The translations under genes and the position numbers were made by a program. From NCBI RefSeq assembly GCF_003390935.1, contig NZ_QNQZ01000001.1, positions 62,001 through 126,000 on the forward strand: a DNA stretch of 64,000 bases, given 5' to 3'. Origin of the DNA: Lewinella sp. IMCC34191 (GTDB lineage: Bacteria > Bacteroidota > Bacteroidia > Chitinophagales > Saprospiraceae). The notes beneath the pieces are model-generated. The model was not told the origin of the DNA, made no database searches, and saw nothing but the letters and a program-made list of their open reading frames with translations. This document shows positions 43,841 to 53,408 of this stretch, in pieces (the stretch's first letter is position 1; each line of letters begins with the position of its first letter).

Positions 43841-45661
43841 ATGCGTCTTTTAGCTGCCATCATCTCCCTGTGCTGCACCCTCCCCCTCAATGCCCAGCTG
43901 GGCTGGGTTGCCGGCCACCCCGGCACCATTGTCTACTCGCTGGACATGATTCGGGTGCAACAACACGAACTCGACATTACGGTAGACTTTCCGGCCGTCC
44001 CCACCGGCGTCTTTTTCGTCAAAATGCCGCAGTTCAGTCCGGGCCGCTACGCGCAGCACAATTTCGCTCGTAATGTCTATGATCTCCGGGCCACAGGCGC
44101 ATCAGGCGATTCACTGGCGGTGACCTCCATAGATCCCAATACCTGGGCCATCAGCGGCCATGGAGGAAAGGTGCGCCTTACCTACACCCTTTTTGCTAAC
44201 GGTGGAGACGGTACGTATTCCGGGATTGATGACCGGAAACTACACCTGAACATGCCGGCGACCTTTCTTTACGGGGAGAGTTTGAACGACCGGCCCGTAC
44301 TCTTGCAACTTGCCGCTGATCAGCGACCGGATTGGCAGGTGGCCACCCAGTTGGTTGCACTGGGCGAGCGCCGATTTGCCGCCCCCAACTATTACTATTT
44401 CTACGATTCGCCCACCCTGGTCGGGGACATGATGCGGGAGTCTTTTACCGTGGCCAGTGGCGAGCGCGTCGATACGATCGAAGTGGTGCTAATGAGTGAG
44501 GACAGTGATTCGGTTTTTACCGGCTACGTGGATTGGGTGGAACGGGTAGTCCGTGCCCAACAAGCAATCTACGGCGAACTGCCGGCCTATGATTACGGCC
44601 GCTACACTTTTCTCTGCTCCTATAATCCCTGGATCGGGGGGGATGGAATGGAGCACCGGAACTCAACTATCTGTTCGGCACCCATCGGACTAGAGGGCAA
44701 CCAAAGCCGTCTGATCGGGACCATCAGTCACGAGTTCTTCCACTGCTGGAACGTGGAACGTATCCGACCGGCCAGCCTGGAGCCATTCGACTTTGACCAC
44801 GTCAATATGAGCAGCGAACTCTGGTTCGCGGAGGGTTTTACAAGCTACTTCGATGATCTGGCGCTCGTTCGCGCGGGAATCCTGGAGCCGGCCGACTACG
44901 CAGACGGACTTGCCGGCCAGCTAAACTACGTGGTCAATTCCCCCGGTCGGCATTACCGCGGACCGGCGGGCATGAGCCAACTGGCTCCGTTCGTGGACGC
45001 GGCTACGGCCAACGACCCGGATAACTACGCTAACACCTTTGTCAGTTACTACACTTATGGCGCTGCTTTGGGACTCGCGCTGGACCTTCAGCTGCGTGAG
45101 CGCGGCCACCAACTCGATGAAGTCATGCAGCTCATGTGGCAGCGTTACGGCAAAACGGCAATTCCCTACCACATCCGTGACATCGAGCTGGCCCTCGGCG
45201 AAGTAGCTGGAGATGCGGACTGGGCGACCGATTGGTTTGACCGGCACATCTACGGAAGCGAAGTACCGGATTACGGTGAGTTGCTGGCACCATACGGCAT
45301 AGAAGTCGCCCAGGCCGTTCCGGATAGTGTCGGTTTCTACGGCTTGCGACTGTCGGAGGCTGACGGCGGCCTGAGCGTGGCCGGTCCGGTTTACGAGAAT
45401 AATCCGCTGCACGCCGCGGGCATCGATCGGGGCACAACGCTGCTATCCGTCAATGGAACAGCGGTAACTACCCAGGCCGAATGGACGGCTGCCGTAAGCA
45501 AGCTTCGGGTCGGAGAAGAGTATGCAATCACCTTCCGGCAGCTCGGGCGGGAAAAGTCCGGCACCTTCACCGCCGCAGCCAGTCCGGCTTTTCGTTCCGG
45601 CCTCGTGGAAAAAGCCGATACGAAAAGCCAGCGCAGGCGCGAGGGGTGGTTGGGTCGTTAA
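43841..45661 (+). CDS. M61 family metallopeptidase with C-terminal PDZ domain
   Basis: 606 residues with a signal peptide (MRLLAAIISLCCTLPLNAQ). The zinc motif HEFFH is at 297-301 (His297, Glu298, His301), followed by WNVERIRP and the third ligand in WFAEGFTSYFDDL. The M61 N-terminal domain (HEFAP-like strand order) precedes it, and the C-terminal 100 residues form a PDZ domain (YGLRLSEADGGLSVAG... AAGIDRGTTLLSVNG). It is a glycyl-aminopeptidase-type enzyme. It is likely co-transcribed with the S8 peptidase. Its stop overlaps that of the convergent S9 gene (TTAA). Confidence 0.92.
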   Translation: MRLLAAIISLCCTLPLNAQLGWVAGHPGTIVYSLDMIRVQQHELDITVDFPAVPTGVFFVKMPQFSPGRYAQHNFARNVYDLRATGASGDSLAVTSIDPNTWAISGHGGKVRLTYTLFANGGDGTYSGIDDRKLHLNMPATFLYGESLNDRPVLLQLAADQRPDWQVATQLVALGERRFAAPNYYYFYDSPTLVGDMMRESFTVASGERVDTIEVVLMSEDSDSVFTGYVDWVERVVRAQQAIYGELPAYDYGRYTFLCSYNPWIGGDGMEHRNSTICSAPIGLEGNQSRLIGTISHEFFHCWNVERIRPASLEPFDFDHVNMSSELWFAEGFTSYFDDLALVRAGILEPADYADGLAGQLNYVVNSPGRHYRGPAGMSQLAPFVDAATANDPDNYANTFVSYYTYGAALGLALDLQLRERGHQLDEVMQLMWQRYGKTAIPYHIRDIELALGEVAGDADWATDWFDRHIYGSEVPDYGELLAPYGIEVAQAVPDSVGFYGLRLSEADGGLSVAGPVYENNPLHAAGIDRGTTLLSVNGTAVTTQAEWTAAVSKLRVGEEYAITFRQLGREKSGTFTAAASPAFRSGLVEKADTKSQRRREGWLGR

Positions 45662-48084
45662 CGCATCGGCTCCTTGTTCATAACGTGCTCGTCCAGCCAC
45701 TTGTCCTGTTCCCAGAGCAGGTGCAGAATGCTTTCCTTAGCCCGGTAGCCATGGCTCTCCTTGGGTAACATGACCAGCCTAACGGTAGCGCCGAGGCCTT
45801 TCAGGGCGTTGAAGTAGCGTTCGCTTTGCAGCGGATAGGTGCCACTGTTGTTGTCGGCTTCGCCGTGAATCAGCAGCAGGGGCGTCTTCATTTTTTCGGC
45901 GTGCATGAATGGTGACATGGTGTAGTAGACTTCGGGAGCCTCCCAGTAATTGCGTTGCTCGCTCTGAAAGCCGAAGGGCGTTAGCGTACGGTTGTAGGCT
46001 CCGCTGCGGGCAATGCCGGCGGCAAAAAGGTCGCTGTGGCTAAGCAGGTTGGCTACCATGAATGCTCCGTAGCTATGTCCGCCAACGGCTACGCGATCGG
46101 TATCGATGTATCCGAGCTCGTCCACCGCATCGATGGCTGCTTTGGCGTTAGCGACGAGTTGATCGCGGAAGGAATCGTTGGGCTCCTCGTCGCCCTCACC
46201 GACGATCGGGAAGGCGGCATCGTCGAGTACGGCGTAGCCCCGGGTCACCCAGTAGATCGGCGAGCCGTAGTATGGATAGGTGAATTCGTTCGGGTTGGAG
46301 GTGGACTGTGCCGCGCTGCTCTTGTCCTTGTACTCCCGCGGGTAGGCCCAGAGGATCAGGGGAACTTTTTCTTCGGCTTCCCGGTCGTAACCAACGGGCA
46401 GGTAAAGCGTACCGTTGAGTTCCAGGCCATCCTCGCGCTCGTAAGTGATGACTTCTTTGTGGACATCTTGCAGGCTCTGGAATGGATTGGTGAAATCCGT
46501 AAGCTGGTCGAGGTCGTCGTCCCCGAGTTCGCGGAAGTAGTAGTTCGGGTAGTCGACGGGAGACTCCATCCGAACCAATAATTCCTTTGAGTCCGGGTCG
46601 TAGTCCAGCAGGTCCTCCAATTTGTCGGTATACGGGGAGGTATAGAGACGCTCGGTCTGGCCGGTCTCCAGATCGATCGTGCTGAGAAAGGGAAACTGCC
46701 CCTCGGCGGTGTAGCCGTCGCCGATCAGGAAGGCTTCTTCGTCTTCCAAAGCCAAAATGGTACTACCGTATTCGTTGCGGGTGGTTACGAAGTTGCCGGG
46801 ATCGCTGTAACTGTCCTGGTAATTCAGGTCGAAGAGAACACTGGGTTCGCCGTCGGCTTGCGACGGATCGAAGGCATAGATTTTCATGTTGCGGGTGTCG
46901 AACCACCGATCGTAGGCAATGGCCGTTTCATCGTCGCCCCAGATCACGCCGGCGTAGCGGTTCGTGGTTTGGAGCAAGCTTTCTCCCTCTCCGGCAAAAG
47001 GTGCTTCCAGCTGATAGAGGGCGTCGCGGAATTCAGCTTCCTGCTCCGGATCGCCCCCGTCGAGGGCCTGGACGTATACGATCGTGGAGGGCCGGTCGCT
47101 CCGCCACTGAATGCTGCGCCGTTCCGTATTGGTGGACATAAATCCCTGGGGAAGTACCTCGATCAGGGGGAGTTCCGCAACCGTCTGGACGGGTTGTCCG
47201 TCCCGTGTGTACACAGTCGTCGTGGTGGGGAAGCGGTAGTAGGGTACGATGTAGGAAAAAGGCCGATTGATGGACTCAATAAGCACGTATTCACCATCGG
47301 GGCTGAAACTTACACCGTCGTACATCGCGGCGGGCAAGAACTCCGTCGCGTTACCGTCCATGTCGACCCGTTGTATCGTAGCCCGGGCGAGTTGCTCGAA
47401 GTTGAATTCATCGTTGGGATTGCTAAGTAAATCCTGGTAAGTCCGGTTCTGTGCTTTTTCGCCGTCGGCGGTGGAGATGGTCGGACCGGTAGGCACGGCG
47501 CTGGCCACGTCGATCAGCGGCTCGCGGTCCTCGGGAAGCATCTTGACGAGCACGGATTGCCCGTCTTCGTTCCAGTTAATGACGTCGCGCATATTGGCGT
47601 TGACGGTCGGTCCGGTCAGCCGGTGGGCCTCAGCGGTTGCCAGGTCAGCCACCCACAGTTCCACGCCTTCCTCGGCGGTGTGTGTCATGGCGATCATGGT
47701 CTCGTCGGGTGACCACGTAAAATTGGACAAGCGAGGATTTTCCGGCAGGCCGCTGATGGCCTCTTCCGTTCCGGTTTCGGCGTTGACGGCCCGGACCTTG
47801 ACGTCTGTAAAGTAGTTGGTCCGGCTACCGATATTCCGCTTTGGATCGATGCGAAGACCGCCGAGGCGCAATTCCGTCTCGGAGAGCTCGGCAATTGTCT
47901 TGTAGGCATCCCGGTAAAGGAGCACCATGCGTTCCCGGTCGTGATCCAGCATCACGGACGGGGCGAGGGGGACATCCACGAGGTCCAGAATTTCTTGGGG
48001 GGGCTTTTGGTAGTCCAGATTGAGCTGGGCGTTGGCTACGGAGCAGCAAAAAAGCAGTAAAAGGAAAAGCGTGAGGTTTCTCAT
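45658..48084 (-). CDS. S9 family prolyl oligopeptidase-like peptidase
   Basis: 808 residues with a signal peptide (MRNLTLFLLLLFCCSVANAQ). An N-terminal beta-propeller (repeated ...PDE...I..) precedes an alpha/beta-hydrolase domain with Ser671 in GGHSYGAFM, Asp744 in LLIHGEADNN and His778 in ESHGYR. Such enzymes are periplasmic or surface dipeptidyl/acylaminoacyl peptidases. Ends are shared with the M61 gene. Confidence 0.92.
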   Translation of the reverse strand: MRNLTLFLLLLFCCSVANAQLNLDYQKPPQEILDLVDVPLAPSVMLDHDRERMVLLYRDAYKTIAELSETELRLGGLRIDPKRNIGSRTNYFTDVKVRAVNAETGTEEAISGLPENPRLSNFTWSPDETMIAMTHTAEEGVELWVADLATAEAHRLTGPTVNANMRDVINWNEDGQSVLVKMLPEDREPLIDVASAVPTGPTISTADGEKAQNRTYQDLLSNPNDEFNFEQLARATIQRVDMDGNATEFLPAAMYDGVSFSPDGEYVLIESINRPFSYIVPYYRFPTTTTVYTRDGQPVQTVAELPLIEVLPQGFMSTNTERRSIQWRSDRPSTIVYVQALDGGDPEQEAEFRDALYQLEAPFAGEGESLLQTTNRYAGVIWGDDETAIAYDRWFDTRNMKIYAFDPSQADGEPSVLFDLNYQDSYSDPGNFVTTRNEYGSTILALEDEEAFLIGDGYTAEGQFPFLSTIDLETGQTERLYTSPYTDKLEDLLDYDPDSKELLVRMESPVDYPNYYFRELGDDDLDQLTDFTNPFQSLQDVHKEVITYEREDGLELNGTLYLPVGYDREAEEKVPLILWAYPREYKDKSSAAQSTSNPNEFTYPYYGSPIYWVTRGYAVLDDAAFPIVGEGDEEPNDSFRDQLVANAKAAIDAVDELGYIDTDRVAVGGHSYGAFMVANLLSHSDLFAAGIARSGAYNRTLTPFGFQSEQRNYWEAPEVYYTMSPFMHAEKMKTPLLLIHGEADNNSGTYPLQSERYFNALKGLGATVRLVMLPKESHGYRAKESILHLLWEQDKWLDEHVMNKEPMR

Positions 48085-48160
48085 GCCGGTATTTGGTTAA
48101 GGGCGAACAATATGTGTAAGGTAAACACACCAACTGTTAATCCCCTGCTTTTCCTGGAAT

Positions 48161-48424
48161 TTACGGTCTGGATGGTGCTTCCGCATCCCGAAGGCGTTCG
48201 TAGTGGGCCCGGTGTTTGGCGGCGTCGGCGAGAATGCTCAGGCCGCTATTGAAGACGGTCAATGCGAGGGTTCCGAAGCCGACCCAGCCAAGGGTGGAGG
48301 TGCCACGGTGTTTGCGTACGGTCGCCTCCCCGATAAGGCTGGCGCCGAGGCCGGTAAGGACCAGGCCGAGGGGTGCCTTGACAAGCCAGTTGCGGTACTG
48401 CTGATCGATGTTGTTGACGGACAT
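48161..48424 (-). CDS. Small two-helix membrane protein
   Basis: 87 residues. It has two hydrophobic stretches (APLGLVLTGLGASLIGEA and LGWVGFGTLALTVFNSGLSILAD) and charged ends (KHRGTS, AAKHRAHYERLRDAE). No motif is recognised. Confidence 0.6.
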   Translation of the reverse strand: MSVNNIDQQYRNWLVKAPLGLVLTGLGASLIGEATVRKHRGTSTLGWVGFGTLALTVFNSGLSILADAAKHRAHYERLRDAEAPSRP

Positions 48425-48511
48425 GTTATGGGGATTGGTTTGTCGTACAACCCGAAATGTTCCCGGCTTGTGTGATCAGCATATTACCTGCGCTCCGCCG
48501 CCAGAATCCAA

Positions 48512-49105
48512 TTATATTTCTACAATGTCGGGCATCTCGCCGTCATCCTCGTATGCGTTGATGAGCGCTTCCAGTTCGTCGGCCGAGAGATAGTACTTAC
48601 GCAGCCGCTTTTTGTAGTGCGCCGGCAGGGTAGCGTGGTTGATCAGGTAGCGCTTGGTGGCCAAGACCTGCTCGCCAAAGCCGTGGTCGACGGCGATCGT
48701 ATCCGCCCGCCGCTCGGCCTCGCGCATATACCGCGACCAGAAGGCGTATCCGAGCCCGAAGGCAATCATGCCCCGCCACGGCCGGTTGAGGTAATCCACG
48801 ATATGCCCGAGTTCGTGGGCGAACCAGCCGACCACTACCCGTTTGGGCAGTTCGCGGACCCGGACGTGCTGGGTAACTTCGAGGTGGCTGCTGAAGTCGA
48901 CGCGGTAGTGTCGCGTAGCCCGCCGAAAGAACGCCAGGTTGATCACCGGCTGCGCCCGCATGGTGCTGTACTTGGTGGGCAGTTTGCGCAGATAGATCGG
49001 GTGGGGGAGGAGCTCGGGATAGGCCGCCAGGGTTTCGGCGAACCATTCGCGCAGATGGTCGCTCTGGACATTCTGGTACACGATCCGATGCTGTGGTGGA
49101 GGCAT
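48512..49105 (-). CDS. Putative zinc metallopeptidase with HELGH motif
   Basis: 197 residues. The zincin motif HELGH is followed 25 residues later by EAERRADTIAVDHGF, whose Glu could be the third zinc ligand as in M48-like families. A hydrophobic segment lies between them (GMIAFGLGYAFW). No signal peptide is seen, so it is probably cytoplasmic or membrane-peripheral. The precise family is not recognised. Confidence 0.65.
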   Translation of the reverse strand: MPPPQHRIVYQNVQSDHLREWFAETLAAYPELLPHPIYLRKLPTKYSTMRAQPVINLAFFRRATRHYRVDFSSHLEVTQHVRVRELPKRVVVGWFAHELGHIVDYLNRPWRGMIAFGLGYAFWSRYMREAERRADTIAVDHGFGEQVLATKRYLINHATLPAHYKKRLRKYYLSADELEALINAYEDDGEMPDIVEI

Positions 49106-49259
49106 ACGCGATCAACGATAAACACCGATGGAAGTTGGGCGTGGAAAATTATTCATGACCGAACATCGAATATGGCCGATCAGTTATACCAACAAAGCAA
49201 ACAGATACAACCCGCTGGTTGCCAGTGAGCTTGACCACTACTAACCAAAACACTACATC

Positions 49260-49424
49260 ATGTTACGTTATGCCCTTATCTTCTTTGTGATCGCGATCGT
49301 CGCGGCACTCCTTGGATTTGGTGGATTTGCCGGCGCAGCTGCGGGCATTGCCAAGATCCTGTTCTATATCTTCCTTGTACTGCTGGTGATCAGCCTGATC
49401 TCCGGATTGTTCAAGCGGGCATAA
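49260..49424 (+). CDS. DUF1328 (YtjA-like) small membrane protein
   Basis: 54 residues, starting [20 protein letters not shown] and ending LISGLFKRA. It is almost entirely two hydrophobic helices separated by [12 protein letters not shown], the standard DUF1328 pattern. Relatives are stress-induced in Proteobacteria. A terminator-like hairpin follows 24 bp later. Confidence 0.85.
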   Translation: MLRYALIFFVIAIVAALLGFGGFAGAAAGIAKILFYIFLVLLVISLISGLFKRA

Positions 49425-49447
49425 GAACGCCCCAAAATTAGTAACAC

Positions 49448-49480
49448 AGGCCGCGTCCGGGATAACCGGTCGCGGCCTTT
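49448..49480 (+). terminator. Intrinsic terminator after DUF1328 gene
   Basis: AGGCCGCG/CGCGGCCT with inner CCGG/CCGG around GATAA, followed by TT. Confidence 0.7.
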
Positions 49481-49500
49481 CACTTCCTGACAATTCCTTT

Positions 49501-49722
49501 ATGAACATCCCAACCCGATTGATGGCCTTGCTTGGCCTTTTGCTAGTGACCGGAAACCAGCTGTTGGCCCAGGCGGAAGGCGAAAGCCCCTACAGCTCTT
49601 CCACCGTTGACGCCCCTCCGGGAGGTGGCTTTTTTAATACCTACGGCGTAGCTATCGTATGTGGTATCATATTCGTGGGACTGCTGGCCTTTGTCCTGAT
49701 GCGGGGACGAACGCGCTCGTAA
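49501..49722 (+). CDS. Small exported membrane protein
   Basis: 73 residues: signal peptide (MNIPTRLMALLGLLLVTGNQLLAQA), a short Gly/Pro-rich linker (DAPPGGGFFNTYG) and a C-terminal helix (VAIVCGIIFVGLLAFVLM) ending in basic residues. It is probably anchored with the N-terminus outside. No family is recognised. Confidence 0.6.
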   Translation: MNIPTRLMALLGLLLVTGNQLLAQAEGESPYSSSTVDAPPGGGFFNTYGVAIVCGIIFVGLLAFVLMRGRTRS

Positions 49723-49758
49723 GACATTTTAATTACCATAATTTCATATACATATATA

Positions 49759-50940
49759 ATGATTAACCAAACCCAATTCAATTCATTAGCAGCGGCACGC
49801 AACCCCTATTCCGTCAGTATCTATATCCCTACGTACCGGGTAGGACGCGCCCAAGAGGACCAGATTCGTTACAAGAACGCCCTGCAGAAAGCCAATCATA
49901 AACTCCGCGACCGTTACGATCTGTCGGAGCAAGAGGCTGACAAATTTCTTTCCGAAGCCCGGACGCTGACCGATAATCTCGAATTCTGGCAGAATCAGAG
50001 TGATGGTCTTGCCGTATTCGTGGCTGCAGACCGATTTGAATACTACACCTGTCCGGTCGATTTCGAGCCCATGATCTATGTCTCGCCGGAATTTTATCTC
50101 CGTCCTATCGTTCCCCTACTCGGCGATGCGGATCGGTTTCATTTGCTCGCCCTGAGTAAGGGTGCCGTTCAGCTCTACACCGCTACCCGCTATGCAATCA
50201 CCGAAGTGGATACCAAAGGGTTAGTACCCGTCAACATGGATGCAGCTCTGATGCAGGACACGCCCACTAATGACCTGTCCCGTTCCGGCGGAGCGGAAGG
50301 ACAGCGGGGTAGCAACAGCCCCGTGTATTTCGGACGCGGCGGAGATCCCAGTTTGGATGTTGAGGACTTCAAAGTATACCTCGACCGGGTAAACGAAGGG
50401 GTCAGCGATTACCTCTGCGACGATAAAGCTCCCCTGCTGTTAGGTGGGTCGGAAGAATTGATCCCGATCTACCAGAAGGCCAACAGTTACGCTCACTTAT
50501 ACACCGACGGGCACGTCTCCGGCAATCTGGAGGAAGTGAAGCCGGGTCTTCTGCACGAGAAAGCCTGGTCCGTCATCGGCGGCCACTTCGACGAGCAAGC
50601 CGATCGCGACCGGAAACTATACGGCGATAATAAAGTGAACGGAGAGGCCGGACACGAACTGGAGGAGGTAGTACCTGCTTCCATCAACGGTAGGGTAGCG
50701 GCCCTCTGGATGGATCGTAACGCCTACGCTTACGGTACTTACCACCAGGAAACCAACGGCATCGAAGTGATGACCGACGAAGACAAGAACGCCACCGAGC
50801 TTTACAATCTCGCCGCGGTGAATGCTTTCCTGTCCGGTGCCCGCGTATACAATACGGACAAGGAGCAACTTCCCGACGATGCTACCGGAATTTGTGCCAT
50901 CTACCGCTACGCCGTAGACGCCGATACGACCAATCAATAA
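49759..50940 (+). CDS. baeRF family protein (bacterial archaeo-eukaryotic release factor 1-like)
   Basis: 393 residues, cytoplasmic. The opening NPYSVSIYIPTYRVGRAQEDQIRYKNALQKA, then FWQNQSDGLAVFVAADRFEYY and FYLRPIVPLLGDADRFHLLALSKGAVQLY, is the pattern of the bacterial eRF1-related (baeRF) families, thought to act in ribosome rescue or tRNA/peptidyl hydrolysis. The sub-family (3 or 7-like) cannot be fixed by eye. It sits among small stress-type genes. Confidence 0.75.
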   Translation: MINQTQFNSLAAARNPYSVSIYIPTYRVGRAQEDQIRYKNALQKANHKLRDRYDLSEQEADKFLSEARTLTDNLEFWQNQSDGLAVFVAADRFEYYTCPVDFEPMIYVSPEFYLRPIVPLLGDADRFHLLALSKGAVQLYTATRYAITEVDTKGLVPVNMDAALMQDTPTNDLSRSGGAEGQRGSNSPVYFGRGGDPSLDVEDFKVYLDRVNEGVSDYLCDDKAPLLLGGSEELIPIYQKANSYAHLYTDGHVSGNLEEVKPGLLHEKAWSVIGGHFDEQADRDRKLYGDNKVNGEAGHELEEVVPASINGRVAALWMDRNAYAYGTYHQETNGIEVMTDEDKNATELYNLAAVNAFLSGARVYNTDKEQLPDDATGICAIYRYAVDADTTNQ

Positions 50941-50963
50941 CACCCGGACCTAAACCAAGCAAT

Positions 50964-51338
50964 ATGAAAACGACCTTCAGAATATTCATCCTTGCCGGCA
51001 TACTGTCCTTTACCGCCTGTGGCGGTGGGGCAGCCGAGGATAGCGATGAAGTGGATACCGCCGAGATCGTAGAAAGCGACGCCGACTACGAGGACGGGGA
51101 CCAGAACAATGACGGAAAGGTGAGCTACGAGGAGCAATCGACCCAGAGCGAAATCACTACGCAGACGACGAATTACAGTCAGCGTGCGGATTCTCTGCGG
51201 CTGACCCGTGACTCGGCCGTCATTACGCCGAAGTACACGGACGACGAGTACGAAGCGGCTTATTCCACCAGCACTACGAACCCCCGCAATCAATCGGAGG
51301 GGGGCATCACGCCCGGAAACAACCAGAAGAAGGAGTAA
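50964..51338 (+). CDS. Acidic lipoprotein with EF-hand-like motif
   Basis: 124 residues from the ATG at 50964; a longer frame to 50892 overlaps the baeRF gene. A lipobox precedes Cys19 (ILSFTACG). The mature protein is very acidic and contains DQNNDGKVSYEE, an EF-hand-like calcium loop. Function unknown. Confidence 0.65.
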   Translation: MKTTFRIFILAGILSFTACGGGAAEDSDEVDTAEIVESDADYEDGDQNNDGKVSYEEQSTQSEITTQTTNYSQRADSLRLTRDSAVITPKYTDDEYEAAYSTSTTNPRNQSEGGITPGNNQKKE

Positions 51339-51360
51339 AGCCGACCTGGTGTAAAAGAAA

Positions 51361-51396
51361 AAGCCCCGTTGTCCGTCCGGACAGCGGGGCTTTTTT
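51361..51396. terminator. Bidirectional intrinsic terminator
   Basis: AAGCCCCG..TGTCCG and CGGACA..CGGGGCTT arms form a 15-bp stem with a G-U pair. It ends the lipoprotein gene with TTTTTT on the plus strand and the tRNA-Thr gene on the minus strand, where TTTTTCTTTT follows. Confidence 0.85.
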
Positions 51397-51398
51397 CG

Positions 51399-51474
51399 TG
51401 GAGCCATCCATCGGACTCGAACCGACGACCTATTCATTACGAATGAATTGCTCTACCAACTGAGCTAGGATGGC
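51399..51474 (-). tRNA. tRNA-Thr (anticodon CGT)
   Basis: 76-nt cloverleaf with CCA encoded. The acceptor arms GCCATCC and GGATGGC pair over all seven positions. The D-arm has AGCTCAGTTGGTAGAGC, the T-arm GGTTCGAGTCC, and the anticodon loop TTCGTAA gives CGT, reading ACG (Thr). The gene is on the minus strand, ending at a bidirectional terminator. Confidence 0.97.
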
Positions 51475-51484
51475 CAATGGGCGG

Positions 51485-51500
51485 CAAAGATATATCTTTG
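51485..51500. promoter_or_regulatory. Palindromic bidirectional promoter for tRNA-Thr and prfC
   Basis: CAAAGATATATCTTTG is a perfect 16-bp palindrome whose halves are the -7 box TATCTTTG on each strand. The plus box ends 9 nt before the prfC ATG and the minus box ends 10 nt before the tRNA. Confidence 0.7.
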
Positions 51501-51509
51501 CGGCCGATT

Positions 51510-53096
51510 ATGACAAAGCAAAATTCAGAAATTGCCCGCCGCCGCACATTCGGCATCGTCGCCCACCCGGATGCCGGTAAGACCACGCTGACCGAGAAGC
51601 TGCTGCTTTTCGGGGGAGCGATCCAGGAAGCCGGCGCGGTCAAGAGCAATAAGATCAAGAAAAGCACGACCTCCGACTTCATGGAGATCGAGCGGCAGCG
51701 CGGTATTTCGGTGGCTACCTCCGTGATGGCTTTTGACTACGCGGACAAGAAAATAATTATCCTCGACACACCGGGCCACAAGGATTTTGCCGAGGACACC
51801 TACCGTACCCTGACGGCGGTCGACAGTGTCATCGTGGTCATCGACGTGGCCAAAGGGGTGGAAGAACAGACCGAAAAGCTGGTTGAGGTCTGCCGCATGC
51901 GCAAGACGCCCGTGATCGTCTTCATCAACAAGATGGACCGGCCGGGAAAAGAGGCCTTCGACCTGCTGGACGAAGTAGAGCAGAAACTTTTCCTGAAAGC
52001 CGTTCCGCTAAGCTGGCCTATCGGCATGGGAGATCGATTCCAGGGGGTGTATAACCTTTTCGAGGAGCGAATCGTCCTGTTCCGCCCGGACAACAAGCAG
52101 GGGCGACCGGAGGAAACCATCGAGTTCGATGACCTGGAAGATCCCGAGCTGGAGAAGCTGATCGGTTCGGATGCGGCCGACGAACTGCGCGAGGAAGTGG
52201 AAATGATCCGCGGTGTGTATCCGAAGTTTAACCGCGAGGTATACCTGCAGGGGGGCGTGAGCCCGGTATTTTTTGGCTCGGCGGTGAATAATTTCGGGGT
52301 CAAGGAATTGCTGGACTGCTTCGTGCGGATAGCGCCTTCACCACTACCGAGGCCCACGGAGGAGCGGCAGGTCAACCCGAATGAAGACCAGTTTGCCGGA
52401 TTCGTATTTAAGATCCACGCCAATATGGACCCCCGGCACCGCGACCGTATCGCTTTTCTGCGTATCTGTTCCGGGACCTTTGAACGCAACACGAACTACC
52501 TGCACGTGCGGCAGGGTCGTAAGATGAAGTTTGCCAACCCGACCAGCTTTATGGCCGACCGCAAGGAAATCATCGATGCTGCCTACGCGGGAGACGTCGT
52601 CGGTCTCTATGATTCCGGGAACTTTAAGATCGGCGACACGCTGACGGAAGGGGAAGAACTGCACTTTAAAGGCATCCCCAGCTTTAGCCCCGAGCAATTC
52701 CGGCGGGTCATCAACGGCGATCCGATGAAGTCCAAGCAACTCGCGAAGGGCCTGGATCAGCTTATGGACGAGGGGGTGGCTCAGCTATTTACCCGGGGCG
52801 TGGATAACGCGCAGATCATCGGGACGGTCGGAGCGCTGCAGTTCGATGTCATCCAGTATCGCCTGGAGCACGAATACGGGGCAACCGCGCTTTACGAACC
52901 CATCAACCTTCATAAGGCCTTGTGGGTGAGCTGTGAGGACGCGGAAGCCCTTGAGGGCTTCACCGAGCGCCGCCGGCAGCAAATCGCGACGGATAAGGAC
53001 GGCAAGCTGGTTTACCTGGCCGAGAGTGCCTGGACCCTACAGATGGTCCGGGAGAGCCATCCGGAAATCGTTTTTCACCAAACCTCGGAATTTTAA
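51510..53096 (+). CDS. prfC: Peptide chain release factor 3 (RF3)
   Basis: 528 residues from the ATG at 51510 ([15 protein letters not shown]); the upstream ATG at 51477 is rejected because it precedes the promoter box. GTPase motifs: [12 protein letters not shown] (G1), [10 protein letters not shown] (G2), [17 protein letters not shown] (G3) and [11 protein letters not shown] (G4). It removes RF1/RF2 from the ribosome after termination. It is a typical RF3, not EF-G or TypA. Confidence 0.97.
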   Translation: MTKQNSEIARRRTFGIVAHPDAGKTTLTEKLLLFGGAIQEAGAVKSNKIKKSTTSDFMEIERQRGISVATSVMAFDYADKKIIILDTPGHKDFAEDTYRTLTAVDSVIVVIDVAKGVEEQTEKLVEVCRMRKTPVIVFINKMDRPGKEAFDLLDEVEQKLFLKAVPLSWPIGMGDRFQGVYNLFEERIVLFRPDNKQGRPEETIEFDDLEDPELEKLIGSDAADELREEVEMIRGVYPKFNREVYLQGGVSPVFFGSAVNNFGVKELLDCFVRIAPSPLPRPTEERQVNPNEDQFAGFVFKIHANMDPRHRDRIAFLRICSGTFERNTNYLHVRQGRKMKFANPTSFMADRKEIIDAAYAGDVVGLYDSGNFKIGDTLTEGEELHFKGIPSFSPEQFRRVINGDPMKSKQLAKGLDQLMDEGVAQLFTRGVDNAQIIGTVGALQFDVIQYRLEHEYGATALYEPINLHKALWVSCEDAEALEGFTERRRQQIATDKDGKLVYLAESAWTLQMVRESHPEIVFHQTSEF

Positions 53097-53408
53097 GGAA
53101 AGGGGAGAAAATGAAGGCTGGAAAAAATATTTTCCGGTTTTGGAAAATAGTTGCTCGTCCGGGTACGTTAAGGACGAAGCGCGCCGTTAAGATTCTGTTA
53201 AACGGGGAAAAAGCGGCATTTCGATTGGACTGTTTGCCAACCCTATCTACCTTTGTATTGTATTTAGTCTGTACCCTAGCCGGGTATCCATTCCGGCTCC
53301 GTCGCCGAGCCTAACCAACGCGACCTTCCAAAAACTGACACAAGACTTTAGCTTCATGGATTCTTCCTGCCGGAAGGTCCGCAATCGTCTCACGAGCAAG
53401 TCTCTTTT
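53097..53408. promoter_or_regulatory. Intergenic region with promoter of the serine hydrolase gene
   Basis: A -7 box TACCTTTG sits at 53248-53255, with a possible -33 TTGG about 19 bp upstream (near 53225). The leader would be about 150 nt. No coding region is seen. The stretch after prfC is A-rich with no clear terminator. Confidence 0.5.
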
